From positions 811,640 to 875,639 of the forward strand of contig MNCI01002172.1 in the NCBI GenBank assembly GCA_015680685.1: a DNA stretch of 64,000 nt, given 5' to 3'. The notes beneath the pieces are model-generated. The model worked only from the letters and a program-made list of their open reading frames with translations, did not search any database and had not been told where the DNA came from. This DNA comes from Gnetum montanum. Its lineage: Eukaryota; Streptophyta; Gnetopsida; Gnetales; Gnetaceae. A program made the position numbers and the translations under genes. Of the stretch, positions 12,540 through 23,950 are shown one piece after another. The first letter of the stretch is position 1. Each line of letters begins with the position of its first letter.

Positions 12540-12985
12540 ACATATTAATCATGTAATTATTTTTTAATATTTGCCATATTATAAAATTTATAAGATTTCT
12601 GTTGCATAATTTTATATTTCCCATCCCCTTCGCTCACAATGCTAAATGGGATTTCTTCCCAAGGTTTGTTCATGGCCCTAGTGTTATTGATTTTGGCTTG
12701 GTTGATTTTGTTATGATCCTTGGCTTTGTTTTGGATTACAAGAGTTTCCTCCTAGAACTCCACTTCAAATCCCTATTCAAAGTCAACATTGTTGACAAAC
12801 AAAGGAATGGTGCTATATCCATAGATAATAATTTCACCTCCCTTGTAAGGTAGATAAATTTCTTGGTGGATTGAATAAGAAACCGCTTGCAACTTCACCA
12901 ACCATGGTCTTCCTAGGATTAAGTTGAAGCCTAGTGTTTCTTCAACAATAAGAAAATTAGCAAATGTAGGGAATTGTTCCCTAGT
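12540..12985 (-). pseudogene. Element F protease, C-terminal part
   Basis: Minus strand FNLILGRPWLVKLQAVSYSI followed by HQEIYLPYKGGEI matches E's FNLILGRSWLAQLRAVSSPI and HQEIHLP.AGGEV, the late retropepsin motif of Tat elements. Further on PWEEIPF and NMANIKK align with PAWADLPF and NIKAIKK of E just before the putative splice donor. Element B interrupts it at 12985; the missing N-terminal part is at 32400-32600. Confidence 0.8.
12981..12985. repeat. Possible target duplication of element B (left)
   Basis: CTAGT here faces TTGGT at 32400-32404: three of five bases match and both differences are transitions. Compatible with an old, decayed 5-bp duplication. Confidence 0.4.
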
Positions 12986-13606
12986 TGATGAGCAATGGAG
13001 GTAATCCCAATACTCTACCATACAAGTCACAAGTGTCACAAATGACCAAATTATAATTTTTGTATGAGGCAATATAATTATGCTAATAGTTGATGCTAAG
13101 CTTGTGATCATTGTCTTCTTACTTTGAGTTAGTGAAGTCTCAGTGTATAGTTTAACTTGCAGTGAGACATATGATTCGTGATGTTGTTAACCTCTAATTA
13201 CTCCTAGTTGTACTCATAATGAAAGAAAATATTAAATTCTAAGTCTAAGTAATAACATAAATGTAAACCTCTTCTATCCTAATAGTAATAGGTATCAGTT
13301 CCTAGTTTACTAGTCATGTTTTAGACTCATGTAGTTATCACTGGGATTACTAAGTAGAATTACTACTACGTGAATCAAGCAATGCCACTATTAGGTTACT
13401 AGATAACTACACTTAATGCTTGAAACTAGTCGCACTCGTTCTGCTTACTAAGATCATGTAAAGGAAAGCACTTGAAAATGTAAAGTGTTAACTAAGGAAA
13501 GCAAGAAAATTATTCTAAGTAAAACATAAAGAAAACTAAGAAATGCTATAATGATGAAAAAAAATTCAATCATTATTGCTGCACATAAACTGTATCCAAG
13601 TACAAT
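12986..13606 (-). repeat. Element B 3' LTR, left part
   Basis: Aligns with 31511-32150 of the intact 5' LTR (shared: ggaggtaatccca, aattatgctaatagttgatg, gcaatgccacta). It begins TGATGAG at 12986 (minus-strand end CTCATCA) and is cut after ACAAT at 13606 by element C. Confidence 0.85.
13602..13606. repeat. Target site duplication of element C (left), ACAAT
   Basis: ACAAT is repeated exactly at 20532-20536. The uninterrupted sequence in B's other LTR reads caagtACAATttacttg (32149-32165), which confirms the empty site. Confidence 0.95.
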
Positions 13607-13614
13607 TGATGAGA

Positions 13615-13710
13615 CACGATATCACATGCACCGCGATATCGCATACATGATATCGCAGTCGTCGCAATATCGCGTTGTCCCCTACGATATCGCATATGCG
13701 ATATCACGGT
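13615..13710 (+). promoter_or_regulatory. GATATCGC palindrome cluster in U3 of element C
   Basis: Upstream of the TATA box, CGATATC or a one-base variant occurs about seven times in under 100 bases, several as full palindromes such as GCGATATCGC. The same motif is present at the same place in the 3' LTR (19580-19650) and, in fewer copies, in the LTRs of D, G and B. It may be a binding array for a host factor. Confidence 0.45.
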
Positions 13711-13721
13711 CTGTCGCCAAA

Positions 13722-13733
13722 TCTATAAATAAG
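13722..13733 (+). promoter_or_regulatory. TATA box of element C 5' LTR
   Basis: TCTATAAATAAG, conserved at the same position in the LTRs of D (32846) and G (59784). Confidence 0.7.
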
Positions 13734-14342
13734 AGGTGGCACTCCCCTTATTCCTCATCCTAGGCTTAAAGTAGGGAAACTTTGGCAGTTTGATCACTCC
13801 AGAGATAGAATATTTTCCATGTGCCCATAGTAGGAGTCCCCAAGTGAACGGATCTTTATTCGAGCAGCTTTGTACCTGAACGCAAGTTGTGTACGGCAAT
13901 AAAGACGAGCTTTGTGGATAAACCTTATAGTGCATGGAATAGGTTTATTGCATGTTATTTCTTACCTATTATTTATTACCTACATTAGTGCAGCATGAGT
14001 ACGACTTGATTATGAGCATTGATGAATGTGTATGGCTAATCAAGGAATCAGCTACTCATCGTGATTAGTCTCTCTCACCCTCAACTCCTAGAATACGGGA
14101 TGAGTATGACTTGATTATGAGTATCTACGGATGTGTACGGCTAGTCAAGGAATTGGCTACTCATCACGTTTAGGATAGTTAAGTGCCTCAGTACGACCAC
14201 TTCGAGCACGTGCGTTACGTGTGGTGATCCCAATAACGATTAGAGTTTGGTAGCCACAGTTGCATAGTTCAGGGTGTGTACGGTAAGTGGGAACGGATGC
14301 TGACGCTAGTTAGTTTAGACTTAGGTCCTTAGTTAGAGTTAG

Positions 14343-14343
14343 N
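14343..14343. other. Assembly join (single N) inside element C 5' LTR
   Basis: Left of the N the sequence matches the 3' LTR up to gttagagttag (20281-20291); right of it matching resumes at about 20443. Roughly 137-150 bases are missing. Confidence 0.85.
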
Positions 14344-14431
14344 AGGCATTTATTCTATGGAGTTCGACCAGATCATGCGTGATATGCTCATTTCGTATGG
14401 TTGAGTGTAGGGGTACTTTGCCACTCATCAT

Positions 14432-14449
14432 TGGCGCCGTTGTCAGGGA
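14432..14449 (+). other. Element C primer binding site (tRNA-Asp type)
   Basis: TGGCGCCGTTGTCAGGGA, one base after the LTR. It differs by two transitions from the reverse complement of the 3' end of plant tRNA-Asp (TGGCGCCGTTGCCGGGGA). Confidence 0.85.
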
Positions 14450-14546
14450 CTAAGTGTTTGTGCGCTGAATAGAACATAAGAGATATCACTCACATCGTTG
14501 TGAGCCTTAACGAACCTTTAGGCTAATCAAAAGAAAAATTTATATA

Positions 14547-17020
14547 ATGGTGAAATAGCACACCGATTAGAAATTCCTTCTTCTCATAAAAGAAACTTAC
14601 CACCTAAGGACCGTACACGAGATAGTCGGCAACATAAAAAACATAATCCAAATTAGCCAAGTCCTAAACAATACAAGATAGTTTATACTCATCCCGATGA
14701 GTATATTCTAGAATTTACTTTTATCCTCCATTAAGATGAATAGCTGTGATGGAGAGATTTGCAAGGTAACATCGTGTTACCCCTAGATTGATCAGTCTCT
14801 TGCATGGTTTTCCGTGCCTTGGCACAGATTGGCATGCAAGAACTATATGCTGAATATGTTGCAAAATATTTTGACATGAGGGATTATTATCCCAAAAATG
14901 CCCAACATATGAGAGACTTAAGGTAGGAGAGTCAACATGCACTACTGAAGGGCAAGGTCCCGCACATCCTTAACAAAATAGGAGATGAGGAACCCCTTAT
15001 CACGAGTTCTTTAGCAAATGATGTTCCCCCTCCTAATGATGGTGAGGAGGTTGGGTATTAGAACCTACGATCAACAATACATAACCATGGTTTTGATGCC
15101 CATGAACACCAACTGTTCATAGAGGGAACAACCACTTCTGCTAAGGATGGGCACTTAAATCGTCACCACGATCGAGGCCGTAGCAGTCGAAGAGAAGGCA
15201 AGAAACATCGTCATGACGATGGTTCCCCTTCTTCTTCCCCTTCTTCACATCACTCATCCTCTCCTTCCACATCTAGGCATAGCCACCATGAACATAAAGG
15301 TGAGGATAAAGGTAAGAAAGACGAAAGACCTCGATGGGAAAGTCGAGAGAGAGGATAAGGGCAAAGGTGTAGGGAGAGTAGGAAACAACTCAGACATCAC
15401 AGGTGTCATGAAAGAGATGATCATGAAGAGCTCCTACTCCCAACCCGAAGTATGATTAACATAAGAGAGGTAGTTAGGATTCCCACAAGGCATTTAAAGG
15501 ATAGTTGGATCAAATGATTAGACATGAATAACATCCCACGATTTGAAAGGGGATACAATGCTGATCCGCAAAATCATTTATAGGCATTCCACGATGCCTG
15601 TGCCTTGTAGAATATAGAAAATAAGTGGAAAAAACTTAAGTTGTTCCCAAGGACACTCACTAGGGAAGCAAAGAGCTGGTACCGGTCCTTAGAATTGGAA
15701 ACCATCAGGAGGTGGAGTACGATGCTAAAACTGTTCAACGAAAAGTATCAAACGTACTCCAGAGTGTCCAATTTGTGTAAGCAGATCCAAGGCTAGATGC
15801 AAGGTCATCACAAACCCTTGGATGCTACCATAGATTGCTATTACACATTGTTACATCGTTGTTCGGGCCATGGGTACGCTCAATGGGATCAACTCCACCA
15901 CATCGTGGATGGGCTAAGGCATGAAACTAGAAGAACCCTTGGAGCTTACGCCCAAGGGAGACTCTCATAACTTAGATCCCATGAAGTACATAGCTTGTTG
16001 GAGCAAGTAGCAAATGAAGAAGGTGAGCTACACAAAAGGGAAAGTTTAGAAGAATACAACTGTGATCCCTCCCTTCGAAAGAAGGGAGTGAAATTTTGTG
16101 ATGAAGAGGATGAGTCAACACTCGAAGAGTTGGTGAACTTAAAAATCTTGTCAATCCAAAAATTAACAACAAAAATCATGCCTAAGGTAGACGAAGTATG
16201 GAGTTCCTTAGACTCTAAAATTGAAACTATTTTAAAAATTGTAGAAGAGTCTAAGGTAGAACAAAGTAGTGACAAAGGTAAAAAAAAGTGGAGAGATTTA
16301 AGCCTTACACATAACAAGGATAAGGGAAAAATCACTAACTTCGATGTGGTTGTGGATTCGGATTCAGATGATGATGGTGGATGTGAGATCTACCACTATG
16401 ACCATCCTAAGGGATTTTTCCCCATTATCTTACATCTATAGGAGTCTGGGGTGTATGCGCTTAATCCAAAACTCAACCAACGACAAACACCTTGAAGGTT
16501 ACCTTATCCATAGGGTAACCCAAGGTAGTTCCAGCAACCCTTAACGTATGATCCAAGTGGAACTCCACCATAGCCCATCGGATAGCATCAGCAATGGAAA
16601 TATCCACAGTCATGGGGGATGCCATCGCCGAAGCAACAGTACCCTTACCGGTAGCCTGATCCTTATGAATATTATGTGAAGCAGTTGATTTCTCCAAGTG
16701 ACTCTATGAGTCACACAACCCCCAACCATCACTACCAAGTTTGGGAGTACTTTAGAAGGACTCCTTCTCCTCCGAGAGATACTCCATACCCACACCATCC
16801 TCCTAATCCATCCACACCTCTTCCACCAGTAGTAGTTCCCATAACACCTGCTCCAACAATGCAAGAGGAACTTCCTCCTCAACCGTAGCAACATCACGCT
16901 GCAAGAGCTGTAAATATCCAACCTGCTACTGGTTCTAACAACTATAAAAAGAGAAGAATTTACTTCAGAACCAAAAGCATAGAAAAACTCTCGCAACAAT
17001 AAGTGGTTGGGGCCATGCAC
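14547..17020 (+). pseudogene. Element C gag (broken)
   Basis: From an ATG at 14547 the plus strand gives an Athila-like Gag in pieces: a basic/serine-rich part (15130-15450), the Gag core (about 15530-15990: KLKLFPRTLTREAKSWYRSL, then LFNEKYQTYSRV) and a finger CEIYHYDHPKGFF (16385-16425), in which two of the zinc ligands are lost. A proline-rich tail follows (16676-16888: TPSPPRDTPYP). In-frame stops occur early (the fourth codon is TAG) and repeatedly. It aligns with Gag in D and G. Confidence 0.8.
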
Positions 17021-17159
17021 ACTCCTTCACCATCTAGCACTTCGGAGCACCCTTCAGTCCAACAGAGCTTAACGCATATAGTAATGTTAACACATACCGT
17101 AACTGACTAGATCAAGGTAGGCCACCCTCCCAGGAAACTAACTGACCCTGGGAGTCCCT

Positions 17160-17707
17160 TAATCTATTTATAGATCACTAAAAATAAACCACATAGGGCT
17201 CTTCTTAACTTAGGTTTCGGAGTCAACTTTATTTCACGAGAGATGTATCACGCCTAGAACCTGCCCCAACTTAAGAAGAGCAACATTCAACTAGAGCTAG
17301 CAGACCAGTCTATCACCATTCCCTTGGAATTGGTGGAGGACATCATTACTACTGTGTGTGGTTGGTCCTACCCAGCTGATTTTTTGGTGATCGAAGTTAA
17401 CAACAACGAAGGGGACTTCCCAATTATAATGGGAAGGGCATGGCTAAGTACAGTAGACGTATGCCTTAGGATCCATGATCTTTCCTTGGAAATCTCTAAG
17501 ATAAACATATGTGGAAAGATCGAGAAGAGGAAAGTTCCATGCATCACATACAGTGATTCATCGGGTGATGACATGGAGGAAATGTCTCCATGTAACAGGT
17601 GTGCCCTTGAAACTTTGAAACAGATATGCCTGTATGTAGCAACCACAAAACCAGTAGTAGACACCCCGTGGTTGATAGCTACTAGAAAGAGAAAAAAATA
17701 TGCATGA
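17160..17707 (+). pseudogene. Element C aspartic protease
   Basis: The active-site segment reads LLNLGFGVNFI (about 17199-17231). The catalytic Asp expected in L-D-x-G is Asn (AAC at 17207-17209), a G-to-A change that would inactivate it. A long open stretch follows (17324-17707) with GDFPIIMGRAWLSTVD, the flap/C-terminal motif, and DLSLEIS. The usual continuation into RT is missing. Confidence 0.8.
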
Positions 17708-17800
17708 AATGAACTAAGGAGACAAACCATACCAACAACGAAGGCATAGATACATTGAAATATGAATGTCACCAACTTCCACCCCTCAACCTAAGAACAT
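17708..17800 (+). other. Deletion junction replacing RT, RNase H and integrase in element C
   Basis: Left of it the sequence follows protease; right of it (from about 17815) it follows the segment that in element A lies directly after integrase. About 3 kb of pol is absent compared with A and B. Confidence 0.75.
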
Positions 17801-18065
17801 TAGTTGGGAGAAGTTGGGCACTTCTTAGAAATTCAAGCAAATGCTCATTATTTCGGATCTCTCCCTTACAACTCAGTCATGGGGGAGATGGCCATCTATG
17901 CTGATCATATGGGGCTCTCAGTTCTTTTTCAATTTTTTTTTTACAATGTTTTTGTCTTACACATTTTTGTTTTACAAATTTATTTAACTTTTTTAATTTT
18001 TGTTTTACAACTTTCTTTAACTTTTTTTGTTTTTGTTTTACAACATCATTATACTTTTTCCATTT

Positions 18066-18084
18066 TGTGTGTGTGTGTGTGTGT
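18066..18084. repeat. TG dinucleotide microsatellite
   Basis: Uninterrupted run of about nine TG units. Confidence 0.9.
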
Positions 18085-19238
18085 TCCACCATGTAAGTTT
18101 GTCACCCAATAACTGTTCAAAATGATGGTATGAACTATTTTCATATTGATTGCTAATGTTTGGTTTTTACCTTTAAGCCACAATGTTGATCCTAAGGTAT
18201 GTTTCTTTTGATATGGCAGGCAATGAGCTCACTCCATCCATCCATCCGCCAAGTTTTATGGTCTCTCTCAGCTTGGAAATGTACAGTCCCCTTCCAATAA
18301 GAACTTTAACGAATCGGTGACTAGGTATTTCTAAAACTAAGGAAGGACTCAAGGATTGCAAAGGGTGTGACTTCAAGGGAACTTGATGCTTTTATGTTGG
18401 TCATTCTCTTGGATGCTTGGATGTTTTCTTCTTGAGTTTTCTTGTGGTTCCAATGTTACCCAACTATCGGAAGCTGAGACAATAAAAATAAAAGTCTTTG
18501 CATGTGGTTCTCATGCATAAAAACACAAAACACAAAAAAAAAATAAAGAAAGTGAGAATTCAAAGCACACCCCTTAGACGAATAAAATTGGGCTACAAGC
18601 ACTAGTTATGGAACCAAAAGTGTTCCCTCTAACTAAGGCCCTTCTAACTTTCCATTATCTCCTTTGTTCGTCAGAATGGTGGTGGCTCTTTGGAGATGCA
18701 TCCTTGTTATCCAAGTGGATGGTTTAGCCAAATGCATTGATGCGAAGTCACTGGAAGTGGTTGGTTTGAGGCCAGAGCTGGAATGAGAACTGCTAAGTCA
18801 CATTAATCATGAACTACACAAGGGACTATACACCACCTTGTTCTTGGGATTCCATTCCATTCTCTTCTTTTCACCCTTCTCTCCATTGTTCACCTCATTA
18901 TCGGTTGTATCATTAGTGTATATATTTTAGTTGATGCATTGTTTTATTTTTGGTAAATGCTTGTGGTTAAGACTTTAACTCTTGTTCTAGATGACATTCG
19001 CAGAGCCTACAGACTCTTTGAATGTGGGTTTGTCAGGGCATTAAGGGCATGAGCTTGCTTTGGGGAGGACCCACTGGCATTCCTCTTTGGAGCATTAGTT
19101 AAATTCTTTCCCTTAACATTTTGCAATTAATTTTATTTTGTTTATTACCATCTTGACATCCATTTCATCGATGCCATAGTTGTCCCTTTTTATCTCTCTT
19201 TCTTACTCCTTTTCTTTCTCCATTCTAACGCTATCGGC

Positions 19239-19239
19239 N
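19239..19239. other. Assembly join (single N) in element C 3' region
   Basis: No repeated flank is visible around this N, so the size of what is missing cannot be judged from the sequence. Confidence 0.8.
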
Positions 19240-19570
19240 TGGAGCAAACACTTGGAATGGAGCAATGCTGAAGCAGCTATGCAAGGAGCAAGATCGATAG
19301 CGCACTTATGGATGGAGAACAAAGGCACAATCCTGGCATTGGAAGTAGCAACACTTCTTTCTCTCTCTTTTTCTTAGCTACCAACTAAGGCCTGATGTCA
19401 TTGTAATAAGGTGTTCACCCTTGTTGTTATGAACACCAATTTTTTCAAGTCTTGTAATGATGATCCATTCACATGTCATCCCATTAGTTCCATTTCCCTC
19501 AATAATTCCACACCTTCACGATATTATTGTAAGGAACTCAAGGATGAGTTTTCACTCAATCATGGGAGTA

Positions 19571-20531
19571 TGATCAGATGCGATATCATGTACGCGATAT
19601 CGTGGCCATCGCGATATTGCGTCGTCCCCTATGATATCGCATATGCAATATCACAGTCTATCGCCAAATCTATAAATAAGAGGTGGCACTCCCCTTATTC
19701 CTCATCCTAGGGTTAAAGTAGGGAAACTCTGGTAGTTTGATCACTCCAGAGATAGAATATTTTCCATGTGCCCGTAGTAGGAGTCCCCAAGTGAACGGAT
19801 CTTTATTTGAGCAACTTTGTACCTGAACGCAAGTTGTGTATGGCAATAAAGACGAGCTTTGTGGATAAACCTTGTAGTTCATGGAATAGATTTATTACAC
19901 ATTATTTCTTACCTATTATTTATTACCTGCATTAGCATGGCATGAGTATGACTTGATTACGAACATTGATGAATGTGTATGGCTAATCAAGGAATCAGCT
20001 ACTCATCGCGATTAGTCTCTCTCACCCTCAACTCCTAGAATACGGGATGAGTACGACTTGATTACAAGCATCTACAGATGTGTATGGCTAGTCAAGGAAT
20101 CAGCTGCTCATCATGTTTAGGCTAGTTAAGTGCCTCAGTATGACTACTTCGAGCACGTGCATTATGTATGGTGATCTCAGTAACGATTAGCATTTGGTAG
20201 CCACAATTGCATAGTTCAGGGTGTGTATGGTAAGTGGGAAGGGATGTTGATGCTAGTTAATTTAGACTTAGGACATTAGTTAGAGTTAGTTAGTTTCTCA
20301 ACACTTCACCTCATAGCATAGGAGAAAAACCATAAAACACCATAAAAATCATATACCTCAGACTTACTTAACCATACACCGTGACAACAACAAGTAAGTC
20401 TGGGAAGACAACGAATGATTAACCCCAAGTGTTCCATGGGGCATTTAGGCATTTAGTCTACGAAGTTTGACCATATCATGCATGCTACGCTCATTTCGTA
20501 TGGTTGAGTGTAGGGATACCTCGCCACTCAT
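19571..20531 (+). repeat. Element C 3' LTR
   Basis: 961 bp from TGATCAG to CTCATCA. It matches the 5' LTR along its length, with mostly C/T and G/A differences. The start carries one change (TGATCAG instead of TGATGAG). It contains the 137-base stretch missing at the N of the 5' LTR. Confidence 0.92.
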
Positions 20532-20536
20532 CAACA
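20532..20536. repeat. Target site duplication of element C (right), ACAAT
   Basis: Exact copy of 13602-13606, followed by ttacttgaataaag as in the empty site at 32157-32170. Confidence 0.95.
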
Positions 20537-20784
20537 ATTTACTTGAATAAAGATACTAATTAATTTTTAACACTACACTACAAGCATTCACTCTATTATG
20601 AAAACTATGAAAACAAACTATAAGAATCTAGCTAAGGGTTGGAATCAAAAGTTGTTATTTGTGCATCCAAGTGTTGTTATTTATAGGATTGCCCAAATCT
20701 CAAGACATTACATCAATACTAACAAAGGATGAGCTATGATATCATAGATACAATATCACATTAGTATAAAAATAAATGTTATCA
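20532..20784 (-). repeat. Element B 3' LTR, right part
   Basis: Continues the LTR interrupted at 13606 and matches 32153-32399, including agaatctagctaagggttg and a minus-strand TATA box (20676-20687). On the plus strand it ends ...TTATCA at 20784, as the 5' LTR does at 32399. Confidence 0.85.
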
Positions 20785-21000
20785 TGCCCCCATGACTATC
20801 TGGAAACTCATCCTTGAGTTAAAATAAAATGAGGATAAAGTTCCTTATAAAATTTGGAGGTAGACTTGACTTGACATGACATGACTATTCACCTGAATTT
20901 GAATGTTGCATTTGTGTTTTTACAAAATGACATAGTTGATAATTATCAAAAAAAAATATAAAACAAAACAAAATAGAAACTGAAATAGTGCAATGTAGCC
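20785..21000. other. Short noncoding segment between element B extra ORF and 3' LTR
   Basis: AT-rich; it should contain the polypurine tract. The minus strand next to the LTR reads ...GATAGTCATGGGGGCA, a plausible tract (GGGGGCA) directly before the LTR start TGATAAC. Confidence 0.4.
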
Positions 21001-23950
21001 TTAAGTTCTTGATGATGGAGGCTCTTCCATCAACTTTTTCCCTTTGTCATCAAGCTTCTAAAATTGATATCTGTTGAGGGGTGCTTGAAGCTTTTCTCCT
21101 TTCATCCTTGGGTCATGTACCATCCATGTTGATTGTGCAATGTTTGATGATGTCAATACATCCCATGGACATGGCAGTTGTGAAAACATTTTATTTACTT
21201 TCACATACCATGCTGCAAACTATCTTCTCTTTTCTTCAACTCTGGCTACATATCTAAGTTCTTAGTAGTTATACATTCTATGTGCCAGATTCACTAGTAC
21301 ATTCATTTTTCCTTAGTAGCTAGCTTTTACAATTTCAAGCTCAAAGTTTGTCACATGGAATTTTTGTAAGGCATCTTTTCTATCAGCAAACTCTTTCTTG
21401 TACATTGTGTACACTACCACCACCTATTGCTCAAGCTCATTCTAAAGTCGTCCTATTGTTAACATGGCTAAGTTAGCATATCAAAGATTTGATAACCCCA
21501 TGTACTCTATAAGATCCTCGATCTATAGGTCTTTTCTTTATCTTGGCTTGGTGGACATGGGCTAAACCATCCAAGATGAGTTGCCAATCTAGAGTCCAAG
21601 TAGTGATGGAATTGATCTTGGGTTTTACCATCTAGATTTCCTTCTCATTTATTTTCTTGTACATGCCCACTTAGTCCCTAAAATACTCTTCAAGCTTCTC
21701 ATTTCTCTTGGCCTCATTTTGACATAGCCTTATCTCAATAGTTGACTTTTGTCTAATAGCATGTAATTCCTTCATTGAGAGTGTCCTATTTTCATGGATA
21801 AGTTTTCTTAAATCCTAGTTGACATGAATTAATTATTCTCATAACTAATGAATACTTTCCTCAAGAATATTTTTTTGCTTTTCTACATCTATCAACCTTA
21901 AGTTATCAACAATGAGCTTCTTGTTTTCCTCTTCCAAGGTTGTGAGAGCTTTGATTTGTGCATATGTTTTTGCTTCAGAAACTAAGGCATTTCACATCAC
22001 CTTCTTTCTTTTCATCTCTACATGTATATTGTGGACAATCAATTGCCTCACCTAATCAATTTTGAATTTTTCAAGCTAGTCTAGGAGACAAATTATGCAA
22101 GATATCTTACTTATGCTTTAAGAGCTACTAATTCATTCTATAATCTCTGCACCTCATTCTTAGCATGCTCTGCCCTCATTTCATCCATCATTGGCTTTAG
22201 TTTTATGACTATCAAGTTAGACTGCACTACAATGATATTACTAGGAATATCAAATAGACTTTGCATAACGTAACTAGTCTATAGTAATTTGTCCAAGACA
22301 TCTTCATGTTCAGAAGTAGTCATTGAGGTACTAGCTAGCATTTGGACATTTTAGCTCCAAAGATATTAGTTGGTGGCATAATAGGGACATTGAAGGATTT
22401 CTTGATGTGATCAGTTATTATTTCTACTACTCCTACTACATCTTGGTGCTACATAACTATGAATGTGGTGCCTTCACTAGTCTATAGAATGACTTAGAAC
22501 AATGCATCATTCCCTAAACTTTATTGTGTCCAGTCTTGCTCTCCTCCTACTTTTAATGATCCCTATCCACTTTTAGGTTCTAATGAAACTATGGACCTCA
22601 CTGAACTTTCTCTAACTCTATAGAGATTGGAGTCCTCCCTTACTCCCTAGTTGATTATATCTATGACCTAATGCATATGGCTCATTAATGGATGATAGTC
22701 TTATGGAGACGGTGCATCTTGTTGTTTTAGTCTATCCCCAATAGGTGTTGAACCTTTGGGTCCTACCTAATGTTTTTGACTAGTAGTTGAAATGTTACTA
22801 GCATGTGTTGAACCTGAAGCTCCTTCAGTGCTCATTGGCTTCTCCAGCTAAACTTTCTTTAGCAACAATAGTTTTGACATCTCTTGGAGGTGTTCTAGGC
22901 TTTCCTTGAAACATCATTAGTGCAACCTAGAATCCTTTCTTATCTACAAAGCTTTCTTATTAGGCAAGGAAATTGTAGTGTTGGTTTTCGTACCTTATTC
23001 TCTTTGAACCATCTCTGAATCTCTAGAAATATTAAATGTGCAATATTGGCATTGAATTTTTCCATCAATATCGTACTTCCTCTAACTAAGTATGTGGATA
23101 TTCTCTTGAGACTCTTAGTTGGGAACGAGTGGTAAGTCTTAATCTTAAAATATATCTTTATTTCAGAATTCATTTTGTTGTAGTCTTTGTCTTCTTTATT
23201 GTAGGTCCTTTGTAGCCACAATTTCTTAGCATCTATATCTAACCTTATGAAAATCTATGCCACATTAGCTCCTTCATTTAGAATATTGAATACCTTAGCA
23301 ATTTCCTCAATGGAGTATGGCACAAAGACTCCTTTTATATTTATTATTGCATCCTCCTATTTTTTCCACCAGAAATAATATAACTCTCCTAGGTACCATT
23401 CTACATTACTAGATAGTGTTGGCTATAGAGGAGATGCCTGGAGTTGCATTCTTATAGTTTTTGGAGCAAACTCCATGAATGGGCCAAAGTTAAATTCCAT
23501 GATGACCATGGACAAAATGGACTTTTCCTGGATGGCCTTTAGGAAATCATTAAATAGCGTGAGATGCTATCCTTGTTCAAGTGTTAATAGTGCTTCTACT
23601 TCTACTTGTGATGATTGTTTGGTGATGGGAGTTTGTTGCTGAATGTTGAACAATTAAGCCTCTTACTCAAAATGTTTATCTTGTATGGTCTAATCTCCTA
23701 CTTGGCTTCTTCCACAGTCTCTTGGTCTTTTGCTACCTAATTGTAAAGGTCCTTTAGCTAGGTCCATCTACAATCATAGAGAGTTTAGGATTACCAAAGT
23801 ATTTAAATTGGTTCTTAACTATTCATGATCCTTCTCGTACTCTTGGTTTGATCAAGTTCTTATCTTATCATAATTGAAAAGTTAGAAAAATTTCAAAAAG
23901 AAACCTTTAAGTGTTATATCTCTAATTATTATGACCTTTCATAGTTATCA
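21001..23950 (-). pseudogene. Element B extra ORF downstream of integrase (env position), decayed
   Basis: A long, broken minus-strand reading lies where Athila-type elements carry their env-like ORF. The best parts are MEFNFGPFMEFAPKTIR (ATG at 23500), VFVPYSIEEIAKVFNILNEG (about 23270-23330), the open stretch 22940-23221 (WLQRTYNKEDKDYNKMN... RWFKENK) and an end reading PLNRYQF-KLDDKGKKL before a TAA at 21001-21003. The remainder is rich in Lys, Glu, Ser and Thr. I do not recognise the family, and no signal peptide or convincing membrane span is visible, so calling it env would be a guess from position. Stops occur roughly every 30-60 codons. Confidence 0.55.

Larger units (their letters stand above)
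10117..12985 (-). mobile_element. Element F, left piece: old Tat-lineage element (protease and the intron with antisense gene)
   Basis: From right to left on the minus strand this holds the end of protease (12540-12985) and then the noncoding block between protease and RT, which contains plus-strand exons of the antisense gene (10117-12130). It is co-linear with 42990-46380 of element E. It is cut off on the left by element A and on the right by element B; the protease reading continues at 32400. Confidence 0.8.
13607..14430 (+). repeat. Element C 5' LTR
   Basis: 824 bp as assembled against 961 bp for the 3' LTR. The missing stretch of about 137 bp is exactly where the N stands (14343). U3 contains a cluster of GATATC palindromes followed by TATAAATAAGAGG. 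It ends ACTCATCA just before the primer site. Confidence 0.92.
17801..19570 (+). other. Element C 3' noncoding region
   Basis: T-rich at the start (17930-18060), with a TG microsatellite at 18066-18084. Then it matches element G's 3' region: gggtgtgacttcaaggg-aactt (18365) against gggtgtgacatcaagggg-actt (63015), and tttggggaggaccca (19058) against tttggggaggaccaa (63703). No coding region is convincing. One N at 19239. Confidence 0.7.
13607..20531 (+). mobile_element. Element C: Athila-like element with gag and protease but no RT, RNase H or integrase
   Basis: Plus-strand element of 6925 bp with 5' LTR 13607-14430, tRNA-Asp-type primer site, gag, protease, a 3' noncoding region and 3' LTR 19571-20531. 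LTR ends are TGATGAG/TGATCAG and CTCATCA; the target duplication is ACAAT. Sequence goes directly from the protease (17707) to the post-integrase T-rich region (about 17800), so the whole RT-RNH-IN block is missing. It must have relied on enzymes made by other elements. One N at 14343 and one at 19239. Confidence 0.92.
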
